Shown in pieces: positions 55,331-64,000 of a stretch of DNA of 64,000 nt. A model generated the notes under the pieces. It made no database searches, was not told the origin of the DNA, and saw only the letters and a program-made list of their open reading frames with translations. This DNA comes from Limnomonas spitsbergensis (lineage: Eukaryota > Chlorophyta > Chlorophyceae > Chlamydomonadales): the NCBI GenBank assembly GCA_037349105.1, contig JAYJMM010000097.1:1054001-1118000 (forward strand), given 5' to 3'. Both the position numbers and the translations under genes were made by a program. Each line of letters opens with the position of its first letter. Position 1 is the first letter of the stretch.

Positions 55331-56774
55331 CCGAAGTTGGGTTTTGAAAATGATTTCTTCTCTTCCTTATTGTTTCTTTGCTACATTCGTATCTGTTAAC
55401 TTCGCAATCCTCTCTCTCATAACATGCTCTCCTAATGAAGTCTGAAAACGCCCACTTCCTTGACACATCTGTGCCTCTCACTCATCTCTTGCATTCACCT
55501 GATAAAGTCATATTTATCATGACATCCTAAAAATCATGCTTTTCTTCATTTATGCCTTCTTCTATACTATCATGTACTTCTCGCTGTTCATCTTACTACA
55601 ATGGGATATGTTGCCAGTCGGAGATGTAAAATCAGTATACCACACGATTACCATGCCAAAGTCCAGGAGAAATCAGCTAAACCACGGTAAACCATGGTGT
55701 GTTTACTGAGTATGTTATCGTGCGGCGATGGGCTCTAGGGCAGTATGGGATTTGCGACCAAACAATGGTACGAAGCTTGGAAAGCTCTGCCAAACGAAAC
55801 AACTGCCGGTGCCTAATTACTTGCGCAAACAATTGTCGATGAACTTTTGGCATTTTTTTTCATACCATAAGATATGGCTTCTGACAATGATGCATGCGCA
55901 ACAAATTTATGTTGCGCTACCGATTCAAATTTTGTAATGTATGAATAGATCGGAAATTCGTTTTGTCTTGCACTACTGAAATCCGCGATCTTCAATTAAT
56001 TATTGTCTAGGGGGGTGAAAACGGTGCATATTCCCTTTAGGCTATGCCAAACGCTAGGCCGCGTGGAGCTGGGGAAGAATGGCTTTGCTCATGTCAAGCT
56101 ACCATGCACAGCCATGACCATGGTGCATCAATGCCACCCTCAGACTATGTGGGGAAGTAGGAACATGGAACCCAATGATCAAAACTGGGGGAGGGAGAAG
56201 ATCGTGTGGCTGGTTTGATCTCTCAACTTTGGGGTTTGGTTACCACCAGTTTTGTACCACTAGACTATTTCCCCCTGGGAGGTGACTGAAGGCTAATAAA
56301 TAATGCCTACGGCACTTCACAATAAGGTACCACAACTACACGTTCAATTTCTGACCACATCACATCGATCGGGCACTGTTCTAGTATCATATAATCGTAA
56401 CAAATGAAGTGCTGTTTGACGCGCTAATGTCTCTGTCGACTGTCAGAATTCCCCCCGTACGGCAGGGGGGAAATTTCCCCCCCTGGTAAACACGCGCCAT
56501 ACCCCCGGAAATCTTCACAGAACGGTTGAGAACTTCAAGGGGGCGTTCGTCATGAATGGTGCGTCTAGCACCATTGCGTCAGTTGCGAGGAGACCAGAGG
56601 GATCATCTTCATGGGGGCGCTCTTGGTGAAGGGTTCGACGGCTTCTGTTGTTTAAGGTGAATCAGTGGCACGCGGGCGCACGCGATAGAAAGCTTATAGA
56701 CTGCGGGCTGACAATCAAACAGTACAGTAGCGCCTATGGGTGCAGCACTCGTGGTATTTATATTTCAGGAATAT
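55331..56774. other. No gene recognised
   Basis: AT-richer DNA with short unsupported ORFs. It separates the exon remnants from the right inverted-repeat arm and has no recognised match elsewhere in the window. Confidence 0.5.
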
Positions 56775-58765
56775 ACAGGTATACCACACGGACGGCAAAA
56801 TTTAAATAATGTGCACAGAGTGGTGGCCCGGCTACTGACACACAAAGCGACAGAGAATGTACCCACTTGTGCGGCTGTGTTGTCCAGAGACAACAGTCCA
56901 ATAACCTTGATGGCCAGGATGCGCATGCTCGGCGACGCCATCTTCAACGAGCGACAGACGACTGTGCCACGGCCGATATTCCGAATAACAGCCAAGTAAT
57001 AAGAATGCGTTTGAGAGTATGCGTCTTATCTGCAATGGGGCGCAATGTTTGAATTTAATAAATGGATGCCATGGTGTGTTAGATTTGAACAGCAGACATG
57101 CATTGACAGCTAGTACCGGTAGATCGTTCTTACCTTCAGCGAGGAACGAGCGACTGAATCGCAGGATGGGTGACTGGATTACACTGAACTTTTTCTCTGA
57201 CGGACTGTGTCTTGCTTGAGCAATTGGGACTCGAAGCTTCTCTGTGGAACAAGATATGATGTTCATCCAGGTGATCGAGCTGATAAGCCGATTCAAATCA
57301 GTTGGTCGTGGTCGGTTGTACTTTTGTATCGCTTACGTAAGCGCGTTACCCCCGCGTCCCGTGATGACACCGAGCTGAGTCACAACTCGCCACTGCCCCG
57401 AACCTGACCAAAAGCCACCAACTAGCTGCCGTCACTCAAAACACGCACGGTGAAGTTCCATGAAGTTCCATTTGAATTACAGTCCCTGCTTTGAATTTTT
57501 CGGCTGCAGCAGTGTCAGATGGCTGCGTTGGCAGTTTGAAACTGGGTAGATCGTTACGAGGACATCCCAATTGAACGGTTGGGTGGGTGGCGGTTGTGCT
57601 CACGAAATACGGGTCGTCTCCGCGCGCGTCCCGCGATGACGACTTGGCCCCTGGTGTCATCGCTGGTGCGAGGGCGGCCGGGGGGGGGCGGTGTCATCCA
57701 GATAGACTGAATGAATGTCACAACGCCCCACCGGCCCCCGCCCGGCGGCGAACGGGGGCCCAAATGCCCTGCGATGACGACTCGTACCCAGTGCCCGTAC
57801 CAACAGGAGGTGCCACTGACTATACGCAACTATCCGTCACAAACATGCATGCATGGAATGCCTCTGTACCACGCCTCGCCCAGCAACAGCCGGCTGGCAG
57901 GAAGTCGAGCTGAGTGGGGCCCATCCATGATCTGAATCTTTCGCCTAGCACCATTGCGCCAGCTGCTGCGACGGCAGCCGGCAGTGGATCTGGACCATTC
58001 ACTCGCTCGGCATCAGATGGACAGATTACGCCGGCATGCATGCAGATTACGCATGACCGGCCCGACTAGCCGTCCCTATCAGGTGAATGGATGGCCCAGA
58101 GACCCATGATCCGTATGTAATAACGGCTTGAATAGCCAGTCACAACCGTATTCTTTGCCAGACTAGCCAGACCTGTCCAATGTAATTTGTGTGTCAACCG
58201 TTTCTATCTGATCTGCCATCAGGACCAGAGATCAGGACATAGGTATCCATCAGGACATATCTGGAATGCTGGACTTATCAGCTCTGAGCCTAGTTCCAAT
58301 ATGTCCATGTCTTCTTGCATGCATGGGAGGTTGGAAATTTGGCATGGCTGCACCTTGGTCCTAGCTGTGCATGGTATCTGGAATTGAGCTTGCTCATCAG
58401 GCATGTTAGTATGTCATGGGAAATCAATACACTGACACGAGGGAGGAGGGCAAAAGGTTAAGTTACATACCCGATCCTCCAAAGTTATAGAGCTTGACTG
58501 TGAGAGCTATATATAATTGGTCCCAAATGGCCAAATCTGTTCATGGCCTAGGGGAGGGGGCGATATCATGCGGCAAAGTCGGGTGTGGGGGGTGGGGGAT
58601 AGACTGGGGGTCCCCCCATAATGACTCATAGACAGTGATCATTGACTAGTGTAGAAAGTGTTTCCAAATTATTTTCTAGGCATCCGATTGAGAAGATAAC
58701 TGCGCCACTGCATTCCCCATGTTGAATGCTATCGGTTTCCACTGTTAAATGTGGTATGCAGTTAC
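56775..58765 (-). repeat. Right arm of the large inverted repeat
   Basis: Reverse-complement partner of 5549-7665; see that entry. It contains about 270 bp (57935-58205) not present on the left and lacks the left arm's orphan exon. Confidence 0.88.
56867..56941 (-). pseudogene. Signal-peptide exon of gene copy 2
   Basis: Minus strand from ATG 56941-56939: MASPSMRILAIKVIGLLSL then DNTAAQ and a GTGGGT donor. It differs from copy 1 at a few residues, including Lys for Thr in the core. The next exon in this direction was not found; the DNA downstream (below 56775) is unrelated to copy 1, so copy 2 is disrupted here. Confidence 0.65.
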
Positions 58766-58904
58766 ATCATACCTTCAGTCCTGGCATGCCACATTGGCAC
58801 GGGGGGACAGGGGGGGCAGGACCGCAAACACGATCACCTCAGGCCGCGGCATTGCATCAACATCAGGGTGCAGTCCAGATTTCTCCATCATATGCGCCAG
58901 GCTG
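58766..58904. other. Spacer between right inverted-repeat arm and E4
   Basis: About 140 bp with G runs; no feature recognised. It contains the break point of E4, with no recognisable terminus or target duplication on this side. Confidence 0.4.
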
Positions 58905-60544
58905 CAGGCCTGCGTCCCGGGGAGGCAGGAGAGCAGGAGCCACACCAGCGCCAGGTGGCAGAGACAAGCCAGGAGGCCTCTGAAGGCTGTGCAGGGTAGG
59001 AGGCCCATGCAGGCTGGTTGCTGTCTGGGGATGGGCTGCGGCCCTGCGGGGGCTGGCGGTGTTGGCTCGGTTGGCGGGTCCCGGCCCTCCGGCCCCTCCC
59101 GCCAGGAGATTTCCAGCTCCACCTGGCTGATCTTGGTGGGCGGCGATGGGCACCTTGTGTTGCTGCTGGCGTCTCTGTTTGCTGCTTTCCTGCGCCGCTG
59201 GCGCGCGCGTGTCCTGGCGTTCCTCGCCCTTCGCGATGCGGCGGCCCTGATCCTTGAGGAATCCGCTGGTCTGGCTTCACCCCTACTGGCTGGGATCTGA
59301 TGCCCTCCTGCTGCGGCCGGGCCTGTGCAGCCCGCAGCGGATCCGTGAGCACCCTCCTGGCTGACGGTCTGGGTTCTGGCGTTGCCGCTGCTCCTGGCCT
59401 CGCTGCGCGGCTGTCTGCCCAGCTGGTGGGGCTGGAGCATGGTCCGCTGGATGGCCTGGTAGGTCCAAAGGCTGGTTCTTTCCGGAACCCCCCACTCCAC
59501 TGGCCAGTTGTCCAATGGCTCGCCTGTCTCTGGCCACCGCCCTTCCTCATTGGCCTTGATGAGTTCTGCCCCGATGGACAGGATCTGGGCGCACTGGATG
59601 GCGTGCATGGACGGCTGTAGGGGCTGGTCGTCTGTTTCCCTGTACCATTCTCTGAATGGTACGGGGCGCTGCTCTCCCCTTCTAGCCCAGCTGGCCTCGT
59701 CCTTCCTTCGCGCCTCGATGGCCTGCCGTACTTCGGAGATGGTGGCCCTGCCGTGGGTTGCCCTGAACACCACCTCCCTTTCGCTGGGCAAGGCTTCCTG
59801 CGCGCTGCACCACCACCGAACTCCGAGCTTGGAGTCTTCCTCCATCTGCCTTTGTCTGATGAAGCCCAGCGACTGGTTACGCTCAGGGCATGCCTCGGAC
59901 GAGTGCCCCTGGTGGTAGCAGATGGCGCATCTGCCCTCTCGCACTCTTGGTGCGGGGCAGGCATGGTAGTCGTGCCCCTTCTTTCCGCATCGCTCGCACG
60001 GCTCGTTGTGGACGGATGCGTGGCCCCATGCTGGCGGTACCGCGTCGCTGCAGCCGCAGCAGGCCCACACCCCTCGCCGGCTACCTCCTACACCAGGCAC
60101 GTCCATGCAGTCGCTGCAGGCTGTGGCGTGGCATCGGCAGCATCTCCTGCTGGGCTGATCTGCTGGGCCAAGGCTCTCCCCACACCCCAAACAGCTGGGC
60201 TGCGTGGTCTTGGGGGTCAGGCAGAACTGGCACACCCTGGCTGCCCCTGTCCTCGGGGTCCTCATGCACATGTCATGCCACGCGGTTCCGCATGCGCTGC
60301 ACCAGACCGTGCGCTCCCCTGCGCGGGCTTGGTCGCAACCTGCGCAAGGCTCGGAGTCTCCTGGGCCTGAGCTGGTGGCGCCGCTGGGGCGTCCCGCAAC
60401 CCCGCTGATGCCCTCACGGGACCGGCCCTGGCTGCTCGTTCCTTGCTCTTTCTCTTGTCCTGGCGGCTGGGCCGAGGCGTGCTCCGGGCAGGCCCTTGGC
60501 CCTCTGGCTGTCCCGAGGCTGGCGCGCCGTCGTACCCTTGGTGG
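58775..60544 (-). CDS. E4: PHD finger, Cys-rich cluster, knuckles and hydrophobic segment
   Basis: The frame is open directly after the TAG; the first Met is at 60271 inside the PHD finger. PHD-like CAGC...WCSAC-TAWHDMC...CQFC, Cys-rich cluster (CLGCGESLGPADQ, CCRCHATACSDC), knuckles CERCGKKGHDYHAC and CAICYHQGHSSEAC, a basic region, and the hydrophobic LALVWLLLSCLPGTQA. Beyond this (below 58905) the last ~43 codons are unrelated flanking sequence read by chance to a stop. Confidence 0.8.
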   Translation of the reverse strand, partial: PPRVRRRASLGTARGPRACPEHASAQPPGQEKEQGTSSQGRSREGISGVAGRPSGATSSGPGDSEPCAGCDQARAGERTVWCSACGTAWHDMCMRTPRTGAARVCQFCLTPKTTQPSCLGCGESLGPADQPSRRCCRCHATACSDCMDVPGVGGSRRGVWACCGCSDAVPPAWGHASVHNEPCERCGKKGHDYHACPAPRVREGRCAICYHQGHSSEACPERNQSLGFIRQRQMEEDSKLGVRWWCSAQEALPSEREVVFRATHGRATISEVRQAIEARRKDEASWARRGEQRPVPFREWYRETDDQPLQPSMHAIQCAQILSIGAELIKANEEGRWPETGEPLDNWPVEWGVPERTSLWTYQAIQRTMLQPHQLGRQPRSEARSSGNARTQTVSQEGAHGSAAGCTGPAAAGGHQIPASRGEARPADSSRIRAAASRRARNARTRARQRRRKAANRDASSNTRCPSPPTKISQVELEISWREGPEGRDPPTEPTPPAPAGPQPIPRQQPACMGLLPCTAFRGLLACLCHLALVWLLLSCLPGTQACSLAHMMEKSGLHPDVDAMPRPEVIVFAVLPPLSPRANVACQD

Positions 60545-60547
60545 CTA

Positions 60548-61381
60548 CGTGCTCACCCCCCCTGCCGGGCCCTCGTCCGGCAGCTGGGCAAGGGCTGTGT
60601 CGTGCCTCTCGCTGATGAGGGTCCGCAATCGGACTTGGAACGCCTCCCGTAGCCCCTCTGCTGCCTGGTTGCGCCCCTGCATCCTGGGGTCGGGGTCGGG
60701 CTCCGGGATCATGCTCAGCCTGTAGCGCAGGCTGGCCTCGATGCGGTTGCCCCTGGTTTCGGCATCTCCTGGATGGACCGTCCATGGTGCCCCGCCTTCG
60801 AGCCGCTGCCTGTCCCGCTGGGCCACGAACTGTCTGAACTCGTCAGCCCACTGTTCCTGGCAGAGGTCTGTGCGTCTGTTATCGGGCTCCCCTGCGGCTG
60901 CTCGGGGTGGCGAGCTGGGGCTCCCAGGATCTGGGGGGCCGTTCTCGCTGCTGGTCCCGCTGAGCCCCCTGCTCCAGCTGGGTGGGGGCGCTGCTGGGCC
61001 CCCTGGGGGTGCCGCGGGTTCCGGCTGCTCCCCTGGGGCCCGACTCTGCTGGTCGCTCCCATGTGCAGAGCTAGCTGCGGCTGCAGTGGGCTCGTCAGGT
61101 GGTTCTGTCTGTCCCACTGCGGTTGCCGGTTCCCCCTCGGAATCTGAGTCATGCAGCAGCTGCGGCAGCCCTGCCAGGCTGTCCTCCTCGTCTGACTCGG
61201 GCCAGTCTACTTCGTAGTTGCCTCCCCTCAGGGAGGTGAAGAAGGCTTGTTCCCCGCTGCCGAACGGCATGTCGAAGCGTGCTCCGTCGGAGCTGTGGGC
61301 GCTGCCCGGGCTGGCGAATTTCCTGAATGCCCCCCAACGGCCCCGAGGCGGCTCCCGACGGTCCTCGGCGCCCTGATCCAA
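60548..61381 (-). CDS. E4: acidic spacer region
   Basis: Continues the polyprotein in the shifted frame: GRWGAF-KFASPGSAHSS, ESDEEDSLAGLPQLLHDSDS, LCQEQWADEFRQFVAQRDR. At the last motif E2 has two stops where E4 has Cys and Phe. It ends at TAG 60545-60547 (Glu in E2); the frame then continues in register. Confidence 0.7.
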
Positions 61382-61385
61382 CAGC

Positions 61386-64000
61386 TTAGTCAGGTCCAGC
61401 AGGGCTGTGTCGTAATTCCCGCCGCTGAACAGTGGGGTGGAGTGTGACCGCCCCTGCTGGGTGTCTTTGCCACCACAGGCGGACTGTGGCCGCTGGGGCG
61501 GACCAGTGGGGGAGCAGGATGGACGGGACGCCGTTGTAGTAGGCTGCCTGCTCCACCTGCAGCCACTGCTTCAGGCAGCTCTGAAGCCGGCCCTGAGCAA
61601 AGGCTGAGAGGGTTAGGGCCTGCTCGCCTCGCCATACGGACATGCCCGCCTCTGGCGTGCAGCGCGCCGAGACGCGCGTGGGGCAGTCGGCCCGCTCCAA
61701 GGGTGCCCACAGCTCGTCCACGATCTCGATGTTTTTGACCGCTGCTGACATTTGCCCCGGCAGCAACGTCCTGGTGAGGGCCATCATCATGACGGCCCAC
61801 ACCGCTGGGTCTCCCCCTCGATACGTGGACAGCGCATGTTCTTCCGCCACCTCGACGGAGGGGCACCTGATACTCTGCACCTGGGTGGCTGTTTCGAAGA
61901 AAAACCACACAGGCAGGTCGTCTCTCCTGGCGTGCATGTGGATCCATGCCCGCGGCACGGGGCTAGGCTGATCGCTTTGCTCCTCCATGTCTTTATGGTA
62001 GTAGGCCACTGCCCGCCTAACGGGGATAGTCACCCTGGCGTCTCCTGGCGCGTACCCCCAGGGTACCGCCTGACCCATGACTTCCCTGGCGATGTCCTGC
62101 CCCCTCATGATGATTACGGGGCATTGGCGGGGTGTCGTTGGGTGGAGGACTCCGGCCCCGTCGTACCCGCTGTGGTCCCTCCGTGCCGCCAGGGCGACCG
62201 CCTGCCTGGCTGCGGCCTGCGTTGGTACGCAGAAGGCCGAGTTGGCCAGGGCCGGGTGCTGCGCGAGGCTCATGACGCAGCTCTCCGCCCACGGCGTCCT
62301 CATGAACCCGTCCTGGGCGTGCTGCCACATGCCGCAAGCACGGGCAGCGTCAGGAACTGCTGTGTTGGTCCTGATCTGCTCCTCCACCGCGGTGACCCCC
62401 TCTTTGGCCACACTGCCTAGGAGCTCGCTGACGCAGTTCGCGTAGATGGCGTGCACCCATGTGGCGCCCATGAAATCCTCCATGGCTGTGCTGGGGCTGA
62501 TGTACCCTTTCAGGGCCGCTGTCAGGAGCACCGCCGTGACTGCGTCCCAAGGGAAGACCAGCCGTGCGATTGCCTGCAGCGCGGCCTGCGTGCTGACGCA
62601 GATCACCTCCCCTCGCGGAATGCACCAGTGGTTTTGCAACCTGCAGAGACCGTCCTCGGACTGGGCTGGGAGGGTGATCATGGCCTCGGTGGTGGCTGCT
62701 TCTGGCAGGTCGGTACCTGCCGGGTACCATTGCACGAAGCTCTTCCCGGGCCATGGGTCGCCGGGATGCGGTCCTGGCGCGTTGAGGGCCCCTTCGTTCT
62801 CTGCAACATCGAGGCCGCTGTTGCTCCAGCTGTCTGGGTCACGCGGCTCCTCTGGGTCGCTCCACTCCTCTCTCTCGCTGGGTGCGTCCACCTCCATCCA
62901 TGTCCTCTCCAGCGGTCCGTACTCTGTCCTGCAGCTGCGGTGTCCGCTGGCTGCGGCTGGGGGGCGGCTGGTGCAGCCCCCCTTGGCCTCCTGGGCCCGT
63001 AATAGGGGGCTGCTACCGCTTCCCTCCTCGGAAGCGGCGGCCCTTGGGCCTGCGGTGGGCTCCGCCACCGCTGGAGTACCTGGGCACGACACGTCGGGGG
63101 GGTTGTCAGGGCCGTGGGAAAGGTCATCTGACTCCCCTTCCTGTCCCGGGGCCTCCCCTGACTGCTCAGGGCCGTGGCTGTAGGAGCCGCCCTCGGAGTC
63201 GCTGCGGCCATAGCCTTCCCTGGCCCTGAGACCATGCAGGAAATTAGCGAGCATGGCAAGCCACCCCTCTTGCGGGGCTGGCGCTCCTTGGCGCCTCAGG
63301 TAGTCCAGGAGTTCCAGGGCGTGGGCTGTGCTTTTAGGGGAGTCTACGGGCATGGTCAAGAGGCCATTGGTGGCGATTGCCTCAACGGCCACCCTCCAAT
63401 GGTGGATTTGCTGGGGCACTTCTCCATTCTGCGCCTCCGTGGTCATCCACTCTGGGTCTAACCCTGGCTCAGGCTCACGCCCTTCTTGAGGGGCCAATGG
63501 TTGCCTTGCCTGCTCTTCCTGCCCCTCTAGGTATGCGTCATCCCACTCCTGCTCAAACCAGGTGTCTGGCTCGTCGAACCCTGGGTCGTGTCCCCTGGGG
63601 ATGGTGGCGAAGCACCCCTGGGTCCCTTTGCCCGCCCACCTGGGCTCTTCTGGCGGTCCTGGCAGAAAGTCTGCGGGCGGGGCGCCTGCTTGCCTGGCTG
63701 CCCACACATCGAACGGCTCGTCCTTAGCTGCCTCGAACAGGTCGCGGAGGCGGTCGCGCTGTTGGCTGCCGCTGGGAGGCTCCTCCTGCCTGAAGCGGTT
63801 GTGCCCTGGGTTGTCCTGGGCTTGCGCTCGGCCTTCGCCCCCGCTGCTGGGCCTCCAGGGCTGGGTCTGCGCCTGGTTGCACTCGTAGGCGAAGTGGCCG
63901 CTGCCCCCGCACTTGTAGCATGCGTCTTTCTGAGTTGGGGGGGCCCTGCCCCGGGCAGAGTCCTCCAGCGGCGTCCACCTGATCCTCCTGTTCTCCCCGG
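61386..64000 (-). CDS. E4: CCHC knuckle and conserved unknown domain, partial
   Basis: The frame enters from the right edge with CYKCGGSGHFAYEC (near 63890) and is open to 61386, well over 800 codons within the window. It contains the ordered region shared with E2: SFVQWYPAGTDLPEA, LCRLQNHWCIPRGEVIC, CGMWQHAQDGFMRTPWAE, VWFFFETATQV, LPGQMSAAVKNIEIVDELW. It keeps Glu (GAA) where E2 has TAA 33492. One extra base near 61435 (CACCCCACTG versus CACCCCCTG in E2) shifts it into the wrong frame shortly before the stop. Confidence 0.78.
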   Translation of the reverse strand, partial: GENRRIRWTPLEDSARGRAPPTQKDACYKCGGSGHFAYECNQAQTQPWRPSSGGEGRAQAQDNPGHNRFRQEEPPSGSQQRDRLRDLFEAAKDEPFDVWAARQAGAPPADFLPGPPEEPRWAGKGTQGCFATIPRGHDPGFDEPDTWFEQEWDDAYLEGQEEQARQPLAPQEGREPEPGLDPEWMTTEAQNGEVPQQIHHWRVAVEAIATNGLLTMPVDSPKSTAHALELLDYLRRQGAPAPQEGWLAMLANFLHGLRAREGYGRSDSEGGSYSHGPEQSGEAPGQEGESDDLSHGPDNPPDVSCPGTPAVAEPTAGPRAAASEEGSGSSPLLRAQEAKGGCTSRPPAAASGHRSCRTEYGPLERTWMEVDAPSEREEWSDPEEPRDPDSWSNSGLDVAENEGALNAPGPHPGDPWPGKSFVQWYPAGTDLPEAATTEAMITLPAQSEDGLCRLQNHWCIPRGEVICVSTQAALQAIARLVFPWDAVTAVLLTAALKGYISPSTAMEDFMGATWVHAIYANCVSELLGSVAKEGVTAVEEQIRTNTAVPDAARACGMWQHAQDGFMRTPWAESCVMSLAQHPALANSAFCVPTQAAARQAVALAARRDHSGYDGAGVLHPTTPRQCPVIIMRGQDIAREVMGQAVPWGYAPGDARVTIPVRRAVAYYHKDMEEQSDQPSPVPRAWIHMHARRDDLPVWFFFETATQVQSIRCPSVEVAEEHALSTYRGGDPAVWAVMMMALTRTLLPGQMSAAVKNIEIVDELWAPLERADCPTRVSARCTPEAGMSVWRGEQALTLSAFAQGRLQSCLKQWLQVEQAAYYNGVPSILLPHWSAPAATVRLWWQRHPAGAVTLHPTVQRRELRHSPAGPD

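Larger units (their letters stand above)
58905..64000 (-). mobile_element. E4: internal part of another DNMT-family element, running off the right edge
   Basis: On the minus strand it aligns with E2 from about 32820 (before the third knuckle) to about 37892 (end of the hydrophobic segment), where homology stops abruptly at SCLPGTQA. It has fewer stops than E2 and is the better reference for the unknown domain. RT, methyltransferase and integrase are not present; whether they were lost or lie elsewhere cannot be seen. Confidence 0.88.

Noticed and set aside
54781..55347. 188-codon Ser/Phe/Leu-rich plus-strand ORF
   Set aside because: Low-complexity CT-rich DNA containing a 98-bp repeat; no start context, splice sites or motif.

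Overview
The window looks like nuclear DNA of a chlamydomonadalean (volvocine-type) green alga. The one recognisable host gene codes for Ser/Pro-rich (SPPSPPPP-type) extracellular modules and is cut by many short introns with GTGAGT/GTGCGT-like donors. The rest is mostly retrotransposon. No tRNA, rRNA, CRISPR or bacterial-type operon was seen.

Layout. 1-2152: minus-strand Pol of a conventional Ty3/gypsy element (E0) running off the left edge. 5549-7665: left arm of a large inverted repeat whose partner is 56775-58765; each arm carries upstream DNA plus a signal-peptide exon, and the two exons point at each other. 7497-12516 (+): host gene copy 1, a signal peptide followed by tandemly duplicated phase-0 exon pairs coding for phytocyanin/early-nodulin-like (cupredoxin-fold) domains that have lost the copper ligands. 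Pieces of a second, minus-strand copy lie at 56867-56941, 42728-43431 and 26103-26147, with another 3' end at 53000-53044.

Four copies (E1-E4) of one unusual retroelement family fill most of 16-64 kb. E1 (16218-24963) is two 5' halves joined tail to tail. E2 (26385-42717) is a 16.3 kb insertion with a 4-bp target duplication that splits gene copy 2. E3 (43488-50976) is 5'-truncated and lacks RT/RNase H. E4 (58905-64000, minus) runs off the right edge. Together they show a polyprotein of about 4,900 codons in this order: Gag with a CCHC knuckle; retropepsin-like protease; coiled coil and RS-rich region with two more Cys/His knuckles; a conserved domain I do not recognise; PHD finger, Cys-rich cluster and two CCHC knuckles; a hydrophobic segment; Ty3/gypsy RT and RNase H; a C5-cytosine DNA methyltransferase; DDE integrase; and (in E3) a C-terminal PHD finger.

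The element ends do not form ordinary LTRs. Three left ends carry segment A alone, while the right end of E3 reads B1-A2-B2, the split-direct-repeat layout known from PAT/kangaroo/TOC1-like elements, here combined with a DDE integrase and a target-site duplication. The main candidate for a new system is this methyltransferase-carrying, PHD-carrying, split-repeat gypsy-like element. A second notable point is that the RT/RNase H block of E2 is bounded by splice-like sites and is missing at the corresponding place in E3.
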